From the NCBI GenBank assembly GCA_963665545.2, contig CAXXKZ010000011.1, positions 434,001 through 498,000 on the forward strand: a stretch of 64,000 bases of DNA, written 5' to 3'. Position numbers and translations under genes: made by a program. Below are positions 45,694 to 53,853 of the stretch, piece after piece; position 1 is the stretch's first letter, and every line of letters begins with the position of its first letter. This stretch comes from G963665545 sp963665545. Lineage in GTDB: Bacteria; Pseudomonadota; Gammaproteobacteria; Xanthomonadales; SZUA-36. The notes under the pieces are model-generated. The model did not search any database, was not told the origin of the DNA, and was given only the letters and a program-made list of their open reading frames with translations.

Positions 45694-46923
45694 TTAATTG
45701 AGCAAGAAAGATTGCTCTGCGATCGCAGTCAGCACCCGCGGCACTTCGCCCGAAGCGTCTGTCCAGGCAAAAATCAGCCGCTCGCCGTCACTAACCATCT
45801 GGGGGAATCCCGCCGGGCGGGTGGTGGCGGTCGGTGCAATTGTTCGAACCGGCCCCATGGCGCCAGTAGGGCTGATCGAACGAATGACGAATTCACCTTG
45901 CCCACTGGCGCCGTCCCGGAGCCAACTGATTACGGCACCGCCATTGTCAAACAGCGCCACACTCACCCTGCCCGACACGCTACCGGCGTCCACATCCAGA
46001 GCCGACTCGAACGAACCACCGCCATCCGAGGAACGGGCAAAGCGGACCCGCGGTTCGTCATGGGCAGCGGTAAACCAGCCCACAGCCACGTGTCGTCCGG
46101 CGGCGGCAACTGCCGGGCCGTTGACCGGGCAGCCGGCTATTTCCCAGCCATCCTCTGCAACCGGAACGCCCTTCTGCCAGCGCCCTTCTATCATGCGGGC
46201 CATGTAAATGTCGCGGATCTCATTTTCGGTTCGATTGCGGTAGACCACGACGGGACCTGCTGCGGCCATGGCGACGTCTGTCTGGCAACAATCGCATACC
46301 AGGTCATCGACGACGAGGCTCTGTGTAATCGCTGAACGATCTGAAATGACGGCGCTGCGCAGCGTCATTCCACCGCTGGAGTCCGGCTCGGCGTGTTGCC
46401 CATCAGCAACCATATTGCGACCGTCCAGCCACAGGGCGCCAACGCCGCCGGGCCGTGGAAAGAGGCTGACAAAGCCATGCTCGGTCGGGGTTCCGTCATC
46501 ATGGGGGGTCAGCGGCTCAGCCCAACTGCTGCCGCCGTCCCGTGACACTGCGATGACCACATCATAGGCGTAAGTACCGCCCGTTTGCCTGACCAACCAG
46601 TGGGCGACCCAAAGGTCACCGGAAACCGGTACAACCGAAGGGAAGTCGGCCCAATTGACGAACCAGTTGTCGCCGCTGGCAACGGTGACGGCTGGGCGCC
46701 ACTGATTGCCGGCGAGCATGGAATAACGCAATGACGACTGCGATCCCGCATGATCCAGCCAGCTCAGAACCACCGACCCATCGGCACCGCGCACCAGGTG
46801 TGGCTCGGCACTATCTGGCCCGGTCGGTGAAGCTATTGCCATCTGGGCCAGCGCGCTGGGAGCAGACAACAAACTGGTAGCCGCCAGCAGCACCCATGAT
46901 AATAAATTTATTCTAGTCCTCAT
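45694..46923 (-). CDS. Secreted sialidase-like Asp-box protein
   Basis: About 409 residues from ATG 46923, where a clean signal peptide begins (MRTRINLLSWVLLAATSLLS, cut after ALA); GAG lies about eight bases upstream. A start 36 bases earlier would overlap the GNAT stop but would put residues before the signal. The body is a BNR-type beta-propeller with one good Asp box (SRDGGSSWAEPLT), weaker ones (SSDGGGSFESALD), and tandem Cys residues in DLVCDCCQTDVAM. The arginine triad of true sialidases is not evident. It is periplasmic or secreted; ligand unknown. Confidence 0.75.
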   Translation of the reverse strand: MRTRINLLSWVLLAATSLLSAPSALAQMAIASPTGPDSAEPHLVRGADGSVVLSWLDHAGSQSSLRYSMLAGNQWRPAVTVASGDNWFVNWADFPSVVPVSGDLWVAHWLVRQTGGTYAYDVVIAVSRDGGSSWAEPLTPHDDGTPTEHGFVSLFPRPGGVGALWLDGRNMVADGQHAEPDSSGGMTLRSAVISDRSAITQSLVVDDLVCDCCQTDVAMAAAGPVVVYRNRTENEIRDIYMARMIEGRWQKGVPVAEDGWEIAGCPVNGPAVAAAGRHVAVGWFTAAHDEPRVRFARSSDGGGSFESALDVDAGSVSGRVSVALFDNGGAVISWLRDGASGQGEFVIRSISPTGAMGPVRTIAPTATTRPAGFPQMVSDGERLIFAWTDASGEVPRVLTAIAEQSFLLN

Positions 46924-46955
46924 GATAAAACTCAACCTCACTCCCGATGAGACCA

Positions 46956-47378
46956 TCATTTCTGAATCCGTTTCGAGCGGTCAAGAATCCAGCACCTGGT
47001 GTTATTGCTGAATCCGATGTGGTGATAATAATCGTTCGCCGCCGGTGCCGCGATCAGGATTAGCGTACAGCGTGGCCCGAGCTGTTCCTGGGTGATCTGC
47101 TGCAGCCGTATGCCAATGCCTTGTCTCTGCAAACGGGTATCGACAGCCAGGTCGGACAAATAGCAGGCATAGTGAAAATCGGTGACCGAACGTACGACGC
47201 CCACCAGCCTGCCGGACTGCCAGGCGGAAATCATCAGGTTGGTGTTGTTGGTCATGCCCTCGATGCATCGCCGGTCTTCTACGGGGCGCCGCCGGGCGAG
47301 GGTGGATCGCTCCAGCAAATCTATAAACTGATCCGCGCTCACCGGTACGTTGACTTTGTATTCGATATCGCCGGGCAT
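46956..47378 (-). CDS. GNAT-family N-acetyltransferase
   Basis: A 140-residue GNAT protein. LVGVVRSVTDFHYACYLSDL is strand 4, and the acetyl-CoA loop VDTRLQRQGIGIRLQQ matches the RxxGxG/A motif; YYHHIGFSNN is the typical C-terminal strand. The start shares one base with the amidohydrolase stop (TGATG), indicating coupled translation. It acetylates an unknown amine. No lesion seen. Confidence 0.85.
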   Translation of the reverse strand: MPGDIEYKVNVPVSADQFIDLLERSTLARRRPVEDRRCIEGMTNNTNLMISAWQSGRLVGVVRSVTDFHYACYLSDLAVDTRLQRQGIGIRLQQITQEQLGPRCTLILIAAPAANDYYHHIGFSNNTRCWILDRSKRIQK

Positions 47379-48232
47379 CAGGGTGCAAGCCCAAATAAAT
47401 TCGCGGCGTTGCCGCCCAGCAACTTATCCCGAACGGTTTCTTTAAGTCCCATCGCCCGCCATTCCCCGAGTGCCCGGCCAATGTCGAACGCGGGCCAATC
47501 TGTGCCGTACAGGACCTGATCCTGTAGTACGCTGTTCATAAAACGGTACATGACCTCCCAACCACTACCCAGCGCACTAATATACTTGGGCGCCAACCCG
47601 CCGAATTCCAGGTAGACCGAGGTGTGCTTGCGGGCCACGGCAACCATTTCCGCTACCCACGGCCAGCCCGAATGGCATGCCACCAGTTTCAGACCTGGGA
47701 AGGCACAGGCGACTTGATCCAGCAGCATGGGGTGATCATTGCCGAAGGGATGAGATGCACCGTAATTGATGCCTGTGTGGACAAAGACTACAAGATCCAG
47801 TTCAGCCGCCCTGGCGTAGATCGGATAAAGGCGTGGTTCATTAATGGCGCTGTGAAAAAATGCCGGCTGTAGAGAGACGCCCACAAAACCCCGTGCCGCG
47901 CATTGAGCCAATTGCTTCACTGCCCGCATCACGTCGATAGGCGCTTCCTGGGCAACTGTGCCGACACCCCGATATCGATCTGGAGCGCGGGCCAGCAATT
48001 GTGCCACGCCTTCGTTCAGCGCATCAGAATGGTCGCCAAACTCGTATTCGGCATGGACCAGCGCGATATCAACGCCTTCCTCCTCAAGGCAAGCACTCAG
48101 CGCCGTGCTGTCCATCTGCGAGCGGACAGATAAATCCAGCACCTCGTCGTAACGATCACTCAATTCCGCAGGACGCGAGGCCATATCGGGTCTGAGGTCT
48201 TGGGGCAGTCTCACCCGGGCATCAATGATCAT
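47378..48232 (-). CDS. Amidohydrolase-2-family TIM-barrel hydrolase
   Basis: About 284 residues from ATG 48232 (MIIDARVRLPQDLRPDM), with GGAG seven bases upstream; a longer frame to 48355 is rejected. LVVFVHTGINYG, LKLVACHSGWPWVAEMV and VLYGTDWPAFDIG provide the His/Asp residues of amidohydrolase family 2 (decarboxylases and lactone or aromatic-acid hydrolases). The first HxH motif is not obvious (IIDARVRL). It heads the leftward set of GNAT, Asp-box and acyl-CoA dehydrogenase genes and is divergent from a TetR regulator 148 bases away, which may control it. Confidence 0.82.
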   Translation of the reverse strand: MIIDARVRLPQDLRPDMASRPAELSDRYDEVLDLSVRSQMDSTALSACLEEEGVDIALVHAEYEFGDHSDALNEGVAQLLARAPDRYRGVGTVAQEAPIDVMRAVKQLAQCAARGFVGVSLQPAFFHSAINEPRLYPIYARAAELDLVVFVHTGINYGASHPFGNDHPMLLDQVACAFPGLKLVACHSGWPWVAEMVAVARKHTSVYLEFGGLAPKYISALGSGWEVMYRFMNSVLQDQVLYGTDWPAFDIGRALGEWRAMGLKETVRDKLLGGNAANLFGLAP

Positions 48233-48380
48233 GGTTGAACTCCAAAGCAGGGCCAAAGGAGGGCGCTGAGCAGGGCACTCAGCAGCCATAATATAACCCG
48301 AATTGTTGCGGTTTGCGGCTGTTCGTGCGTCAATAAATAGACGAATCGAAGTCACAAATTATTCTGCGGGCGTCCGAACC

Positions 48381-49127
48381 ATGCATTCCGACATTTTGAG
48401 CTACACCGATCAAGCCGCCTCGCAGTTGCGACAAGCACCGCCCCGCCGCAAATCCATCCGTAATCAGCAGTTGCTCAAGCTGGCCACGGCGCAGGTCCTG
48501 GAATCCCTGGGATATCACGAAATGCGGGTCATCGATATCACTATTCGGGCGCGGGTCTCCGAGGCCACGTTTTACACCTACTTCAAGGACCGGCATGAAA
48601 TCACGCTGCTGGTACTCACTGACGTATTGAATAACAGCCCACTCAGTCGAAATATCAGCCTGATTGACAGCGAATCGACTTTCGAAGCCATTCTGCAAAT
48701 GAACCGGGGCTGGTTTAAGGCATTCCAGGTCAATGCCGGGCTGTCTCGCTGCCTGCTGCAATTTGGCGACAGTGACCCCGATTTTGCACCGCTTCTGCAA
48801 GACCACCACCGAAAAGTCCGGGATTTGATTCTGTCAAGAATCGTTGGCATTGAGCCAGGCAAGGATGTTGCATCGAAGGTTGCCGGCCTGTTGGTATTTG
48901 CCCTGTCTGCAATGATGGATGAAGTTGGCAGAGAAATTTTTGTGTACCCCAACCAGCAAGCGCTGACCGTGCTCGACGAACTCGAGCTGGATATCGATCA
49001 ACTGGTGCAGGCGCTGTCTGTCATCTGGTACCGGACTTTATTTCCGGGTCAATTATTGGATGAGACTGTTGCGCAAGACAGTCGTGTATTGGAATTGTTG
49101 CAGATGCTGTCCATAAAAATCTCCTGA
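48381..49127 (+). CDS. TetR-family transcriptional regulator
   Basis: About 248 residues from ATG 48381 (MHSDILSYTDQAASQLR). The HTH runs from KSIRNQQLLKLATAQVLESL through ITIRARVSEATFYTYFKDRHEI, a textbook TetR recognition helix; the C-terminal ligand domain is all-helical and unlike known subfamilies. An N-terminal tail of about 35 residues before the HTH is longer than usual. It is divergent from the amidohydrolase gene, so autoregulation and control of that gene are likely; I saw no clean palindrome in the gap. Confidence 0.88.
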   Translation: MHSDILSYTDQAASQLRQAPPRRKSIRNQQLLKLATAQVLESLGYHEMRVIDITIRARVSEATFYTYFKDRHEITLLVLTDVLNNSPLSRNISLIDSESTFEAILQMNRGWFKAFQVNAGLSRCLLQFGDSDPDFAPLLQDHHRKVRDLILSRIVGIEPGKDVASKVAGLLVFALSAMMDEVGREIFVYPNQQALTVLDELELDIDQLVQALSVIWYRTLFPGQLLDETVAQDSRVLELLQMLSIKIS

Positions 49128-49157
49128 CTGGCGTGACCCTGCCTGGCCCCAGGATGA

Positions 49158-50102
49158 TCAACCATCAACCTGGAAAAACTGGTCGGCCACATGCCAGATG
49201 CGCCACTGAGCCGTGTCAGTCTCGAGAAACGTGGTGAGAAATTCACAGAAACGATCGAGAAATTCCGCCTCGGACTCAGCCTTGAATGGCCCCCGGATCT
49301 CCAGTTTCTTGGTCAGTCTGCCATTCTCATCCAGGCTGATGGCAAACAGAACGAAGTCCCGCCCCGAGTCGATCAGAACCCTGGGAAATCCAGTGTGAAA
49401 CAGCGCGCGGCGATCCATGACCGTGGCCTCAATGACCGAACGGCCATCGGTCGGCGGCGCATCTACCACGACAATCGGCGTGCCCGGACGCTTTAGCTGG
49501 TCCCGCAATTTCGACAGGGCGCCTTGCACCGCGATGGCCCTTCCCTCGCAGGAGCGGGTAATTTCACGGACTGCCAGTTTGAGGAAAAGAAACAGGAATG
49601 GCCGGACCTTCAGCAACGAAGGCTCAACATTGCGGTAAACTAGCGTTGGCGCCAGCTGTCTGTCCTTGAGCAATCTGAGGATCGAGATCGACGGCCCCCA
49701 ATGCATCCCAACAAGCACCTTGTCGCGTGACACATCGAGTCTTTCCAGCTCGTCGAATTCTCCGAACACGGTAGCCTGGCGGCCGAAAGTGAGGAGAAAC
49801 AGATCTCTTGCGTCGAGTAATTCAACCTGGCGCCAACGGGACTTCCAGTCGTCCGGATAGAGTATTTTCCGGTGCCCGTCAGCCTTTGCAAACACCTCCT
49901 GGCACTGTTTCGACATCAGCCACGACCAGCGCGAACACCTGGCAATGATCGAACGTGACATGCGTGCCGGCACCAGGACCGAAACTGCCGGAATGAGCAC
50001 ATAGGCAACGAGGTCAGAAAGGTTTTGGGTGAGATATCGCAAATAATGGGCCAGGCTGGGAGCAGGTGCCGCTTGTTCGGCGACCGCCGGATTATATCCC
50101 AT
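49158..50102 (-). CDS. LpxL/HtrB-like acyltransferase-fold protein lacking HX4D
   Basis: About 314 residues from ATG 50102 (MGYNPAVAEQ). An N-terminal hydrophobic segment (LVAYVLIPAVSVLVPARM) and the order of blocks (KVLVGMHWGPSISILRLL, then GTPIVVVDAPPTDGRS and LFHTGFPRVLIDSGRDFVLF) match lysophospholipid/lipid A acyltransferases. Their catalytic HX4D motif should be in GMHWGPSI: the His is there, but the Asp position is Ile. It may be a catalytically altered homologue. Only 20 bases separate its start from a divergent gene, so one or both promoters lie in coding DNA. Confidence 0.55.
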   Translation of the reverse strand: MGYNPAVAEQAAPAPSLAHYLRYLTQNLSDLVAYVLIPAVSVLVPARMSRSIIARCSRWSWLMSKQCQEVFAKADGHRKILYPDDWKSRWRQVELLDARDLFLLTFGRQATVFGEFDELERLDVSRDKVLVGMHWGPSISILRLLKDRQLAPTLVYRNVEPSLLKVRPFLFLFLKLAVREITRSCEGRAIAVQGALSKLRDQLKRPGTPIVVVDAPPTDGRSVIEATVMDRRALFHTGFPRVLIDSGRDFVLFAISLDENGRLTKKLEIRGPFKAESEAEFLDRFCEFLTTFLETDTAQWRIWHVADQFFQVDG

Positions 50103-50122
50103 ACCACTATAATGAGGCCGTG

Positions 50123-50869
50123 ATGAGTTCACCTGATCAGCCGTCTCCGGTACCGACAGCGGATCTGGCGGCCTATTTTCAATCCCGCCAAATTGCCTTC
50201 AGCAAGGAAGGTCGCCTCGATTTGGGCTTTGGCCGTGGTCGCGATCAATACCATCTGTTTCACTACCCGGCCCCCGCCGCGGAACAATCTATGGGCATGT
50301 TCCTGGAATGGCACACCGAAGATTTCTTTGATTCGCCTGATGGTCCGCACCTGGCAATCGGCTTGCGCGGCCCGACAACGGAAGATCCTCACCGCGGACG
50401 GGGTCTGGCTCTGGGGATACTGGCCAGCCGCGTCATTGATCCTGCCAGCCCAGAACGAATGATTCCCCGGTTTGAAGGTGGTCCGGAGCCCCCGGGAGGA
50501 CCGGCCTTTTTTATTGAAGACTTCTCCATCAACGAGGGCACGGCGCCGATCCAGGCGTGGCAGATGACCCGCTGTAAACCCGCCAGGGCACTACAGAACG
50601 ACGGCGTCTATCGCATTGACATCCATGTCTCCAAAGGCAACGCCTGGGCCGGCATCTGGCAGGTCAGTGGGACAGGCGGCGACTATCGCCTCCTCGGCCA
50701 GTCCAGCTGTTGCGAGGGCGGGCCTGCCAGTGGCGTCGGCCCCTGCGGACCTTGCCCGGAGGCGACAGGAGATATTGGCGTAGGCAATGCTTTTATCGGC
50801 ACGGGATTTGCAAATCCCTTGACCCGATCGTGGTTAGGCAATATTTACATTGCGCACTGGAGAGATTGA
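50123..50869 (+). CDS. Conserved-looking protein of unknown function, Cys-rich C-terminal region
   Basis: About 248 residues from ATG 50123 (MSSPDQPSPVPTADLAAYFQ); an in-frame upstream codon at 50066 would overlap the divergent acyltransferase-like gene. I do not recognise a family. It is hydrophilic with no signal peptide or membrane helix. There is a beta-rich, Gly/Pro-rich body (GMFLEWHTEDFFDSPDGPHL), an ITINEGT-like segment (FSINEGTAPIQAWQM) and a cluster of cysteines in SCCEGGPASGVGPCGPCPEA that could bind a metal. The stop is followed five bases later by a GT9 gene, so an operon is likely. Confidence 0.5.
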   Translation: MSSPDQPSPVPTADLAAYFQSRQIAFSKEGRLDLGFGRGRDQYHLFHYPAPAAEQSMGMFLEWHTEDFFDSPDGPHLAIGLRGPTTEDPHRGRGLALGILASRVIDPASPERMIPRFEGGPEPPGGPAFFIEDFSINEGTAPIQAWQMTRCKPARALQNDGVYRIDIHVSKGNAWAGIWQVSGTGGDYRLLGQSSCCEGGPASGVGPCGPCPEATGDIGVGNAFIGTGFANPLTRSWLGNIYIAHWRD

Positions 50870-50874
50870 GCGGG

Positions 50875-51945
50875 ATGGCTGGGCTCAGGCTGGCACAACG
50901 GTATGATGATTCCGTGAACAAAGAAACTTCCCGGCGGATTCTAATCATCCGTGTTGGACACCTCGGTGACAGCATTATGGCCACTGCGGCCATCGAACCC
51001 CTGATTGCGAAATACGGCCCGGATGTCCTCATCGATTACGCCTCCGGCCCCGGTGTCAGTGCCGAAATCCTGCGACTCGACCGCCGCATTCACCGGGTGT
51101 TTCCGATTGAGGCGCGGCGCAAACCATGGTGGATCAACCGCAGCAAAAAGGCCTTGCGCAATCACGCCCGTCACCGGCCTTATGACATTGTCATCAATCT
51201 GGAATCGGGCAAAGAATGCGACGATTTCGCCGACTTTCTCTGCTCTGGCCAATTCCTTGGTCGCCCGCATTCGCCACCTGACAGGCGCGTTTCTCAACAC
51301 GCTGTGGAGATGGAAAGCAGTGTCTATCAATCCTTGTTGGCCCCCGGGTCAGCCGTCAAGTCGGTACCGAAGCTCGTTCCAACAGACGCGGTATCCCTGA
51401 CGCGCCCCGCGCCAGGCACGACGTTGGTCGTCATTAATCCTGGTTTCTCCGGCATAGGTCAGGACAATTACCGTAGCCATCGCGCCTGGCCTGAAGATCA
51501 TTGGTGCAAATTGATCGAAAAACTGACTGCTGATGACCGAATCACGGTTGCAGTCAATGGCACCGCAGAAGAGGCGCCGTTGCTCAAACCGATGACAGAT
51601 ATGCGCGGCGTCTTTTCACTGCTGGGCAGCACCCTCGGTGAGTTGGTCGATGCGGTGCGCCAGGCCCATTGCGTGATATCCGTCGACACCGGCACCGGGC
51701 ACCTTGCGGCAGCGCTGGACACGCCCACGATTGCCCTGTTTGGGCCGAGTCTGCCCGGCCTCACCCGCCCTTTATCGAGAACAACAGCAACCATGGTGCT
51801 CAGCAGCGATATCGATTGCCAGCCGTGCTATGGCACAGCACTGCGCAAACGCTGCACCTTTAATCGCTGCATGCATGAGTTGTCAGTGACAATGGTGATG
51901 GCAGCTTACGACGAAATCAGCACTGGCGCCAACCCCCATACTTGA
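50875..51945 (+). CDS. GT9-family glycosyltransferase (heptosyltransferase-like)
   Basis: About 356 residues from ATG 50875; a GTG at 50914, just before NKETSRRILIIRV, is a possible alternative. It shows the ADP-heptose:LPS heptosyltransferase pattern: RILIIRVGHLGDSIMATAAI, VINPGFSG, and the nucleotide-sugar site CVISVDTGTGHLAAALDTPT with IALFGPSLPG. It would add a heptose or related sugar to LPS core or another surface glycan at the cytoplasmic face of the inner membrane. No other LPS genes are adjacent. Donor and acceptor are unknown. Confidence 0.85.
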   Translation: MAGLRLAQRYDDSVNKETSRRILIIRVGHLGDSIMATAAIEPLIAKYGPDVLIDYASGPGVSAEILRLDRRIHRVFPIEARRKPWWINRSKKALRNHARHRPYDIVINLESGKECDDFADFLCSGQFLGRPHSPPDRRVSQHAVEMESSVYQSLLAPGSAVKSVPKLVPTDAVSLTRPAPGTTLVVINPGFSGIGQDNYRSHRAWPEDHWCKLIEKLTADDRITVAVNGTAEEAPLLKPMTDMRGVFSLLGSTLGELVDAVRQAHCVISVDTGTGHLAAALDTPTIALFGPSLPGLTRPLSRTTATMVLSSDIDCQPCYGTALRKRCTFNRCMHELSVTMVMAAYDEISTGANPHT

Positions 51946-52016
51946 AGGTCTGGCTGAGGCTTGAGCAGACATCCACGTCTAAAGAAATACTCACTTTTCG
52001 TACATGGAGCCTTGGC

Positions 52017-53099
52017 ATGAAGCGACGCAATCTCTTACAAGGCATGGCTGCGGCCAGTGCCTTCCCATTTGCAGGTATGGCGGTGAAAAAAGCGGGCGCC
52101 GATGAATCCGGGAATTCTGAGCCAGTCATCGTTGAAGGCCTGTTCGCGGGCGCCATCCGCGATTCGCATTTTGAGGGGATGAAAGAGGGCGGCGTGCACT
52201 GCGGCGTGGCGGGTGGCCCCAACGACATGGATTCATTCACGGCCTTGCTGAACTTTTTTGACCAGCACCAGGACGAACTGGTGTTGGCCAAGACCGTTGC
52301 CGACATTCGCCAGGCCCGCAATGAGGGCAAGTACTCCAATGTCTTTTGCTGGCAAGCGGCCGGCTTCTCACTGGGGGATGCCTTCAACAGCCCCTTGGGC
52401 AGTAGCGGTACCGCGCTGCGGGGGTTCCAGGAAATCGGACTGCGGATTGTCGGTCTGTGCTACAACGTCACCAACGCCTTTGGCGCCGGTTGCCTGGAGC
52501 CGGAGGTTCCGCTGACCCGGGCAGGCCGCAGGCTGGTGCAGGAAATCCACAAACTGAACATGGTGCTGGACGTGGGCGGGCATACCGGTGAGCAGACCTC
52601 ACTGGACGCCATTGCCCTGGCGCCCGATATTCCGGTGGTCTGCACCCACACCAATGTCGCCTCGATCGCCAACAACTACCGCTGCACCAGTGACCGGGTG
52701 ATTGACGCCATCGCCTCGACCGGCGGCGTCATCGGGCTGACCGCGGTCAATGACTTTCATGTCCGCAATCGGGGCGAAACCGGACCAGTTCGTCATGCCG
52801 ATATCGAGGATCATGTCGATCAATACGACTACATCAAGAAACGGGTCGGGGTGGAGCATGTCGGCATGGGCACCGATTTCGTCGACGGCATGGCGATCCC
52901 CTACGGCGGCATCAACAAAGACATCATTCCCGACGATATGGTCGACGAGCCTTGGCGATTCATCAATGGCTTCGAGAGCATCGCGCAATTCCCCAACCTG
53001 GTTGACGCCCTGCGCCGGCGGGGCTGGACCCAGGCGGAAATCGACATGGCCATGGGGGAAAACTGGCTGCGCGTTTACCACCAGGTTTGGGGCGCCTAG
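52017..53099 (+). CDS. M19 (renal dipeptidase-like) protein with altered metal ligands, Tat-type signal
   Basis: About 360 residues from ATG 52017. The start MKRRNLLQGMAAASAFPFAG is a twin-arginine signal. The rest follows the peptidase M19 fold: LRGFQEIGLRIVGLCYN, VLDVGGHTGEQTS, VVCTHTNVASI, HVGMGTDFVDGM and LRRRGWTQAEIDMAMGENWLRV. The first zinc motif (HxD in family members, usually DGHNDL) reads FAGAIRDSHFEGM, and the bridging Glu region reads WQAAGFSLGDAF, so two ligands appear lost. It may be a non-canonical hydrolase or a binding protein. The stop shares CTAG with the convergent lipoprotein's stop. Confidence 0.75.
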   Translation: MKRRNLLQGMAAASAFPFAGMAVKKAGADESGNSEPVIVEGLFAGAIRDSHFEGMKEGGVHCGVAGGPNDMDSFTALLNFFDQHQDELVLAKTVADIRQARNEGKYSNVFCWQAAGFSLGDAFNSPLGSSGTALRGFQEIGLRIVGLCYNVTNAFGAGCLEPEVPLTRAGRRLVQEIHKLNMVLDVGGHTGEQTSLDAIALAPDIPVVCTHTNVASIANNYRCTSDRVIDAIASTGGVIGLTAVNDFHVRNRGETGPVRHADIEDHVDQYDYIKKRVGVEHVGMGTDFVDGMAIPYGGINKDIIPDDMVDEPWRFINGFESIAQFPNLVDALRRRGWTQAEIDMAMGENWLRVYHQVWGA

Positions 53100-53758
53100 T
53101 TTCCTGCATTAAGGCGCATGAGGCGACTCACCTGACTGAGCGTGGCGCCAAGGTCCTCATCCCATGTGCCGTAGATGTGTTCCAGGTCTGCGACTGACAG
53201 GTAATTGGGGTGGTGCACTTCGGCAATGGTGGCAAATGCCAGCGTTTGCCCTGCCCGACTGGCGCGGAGATCATAGACGTGAATGGCCAACGGCCGGCCC
53301 AGCCAACCTGAATCCAGCCGCGCCAACTGAACAAAGTAGGCGCCCGCTGCAATGACGCCGATGTAGCGATGGCTTTTGTCCACTGCCCACCCCTCTGACT
53401 TCAGAGTCGCCCCAATGGACTCGCCAGACAGAATCTGTGTCAGCGCCCGTGAGAGTGCAGGATTCAAATCCGGCTCAAATTCCGTGACTGCGAAAGTCCT
53501 GAGCACTCGAAGGCTGTTTTCCACGCTGTAGAGACTGGTCACACGCTGGCGCCCCTCACTGACCAGCACCTCGACCCCGTAACTGCCAAAGCAGCCTTCG
53601 ATCCGCTCACTGTTGAGTTGCGCACCGGCCGCTTGTGCAAGGCTGCAAGTCTGGGGCGTTGAATGGACAGGCGCTATCGAACAGCCGAAAATGTGGGCTA
53701 CGACCACCAGCAATACAATCGCCGTGGTCTTCCTGATTGTCGTTCCGAATCTCAGCAT
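53096..53758 (-). CDS. Putative lipoprotein of unknown function
   Basis: About 220 residues from ATG 53758 (MLRFGTTIRKTTAIVLLVVV). The hydrophobic stretch ends in AHIFGC, a lipobox-like site with acylated Cys near residue 26. The mature part has two Cys (QTCSLAQ, EGCFGSYG) and no recognised domain; ALARLDSGWLGRPLAIHVYD-type residues hint at a beta-rich periplasmic fold. It converges on the M19 gene, each using one strand of the same CTAG as stop. Probably anchored to a membrane facing the periplasm. Confidence 0.55.
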   Translation of the reverse strand: MLRFGTTIRKTTAIVLLVVVAHIFGCSIAPVHSTPQTCSLAQAAGAQLNSERIEGCFGSYGVEVLVSEGRQRVTSLYSVENSLRVLRTFAVTEFEPDLNPALSRALTQILSGESIGATLKSEGWAVDKSHRYIGVIAAGAYFVQLARLDSGWLGRPLAIHVYDLRASRAGQTLAFATIAEVHHPNYLSVADLEHIYGTWDEDLGATLSQVSRLMRLNAGN

Positions 53759-53853
53759 GGGCCGAATCATAGCTTACGCCCAACGCCGTAAAGGACGGAC
53801 ACGATTATTGCGTCTTATAGGCCATCAATGAATAGATATTGGGGACCCGCGCC

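Noticed and set aside
45694..46923. True sialidase call for the Asp-box protein
   Set aside because: Asp boxes are present, but the catalytic Arg triad, Tyr and Glu cannot be placed, so only the fold is claimed.
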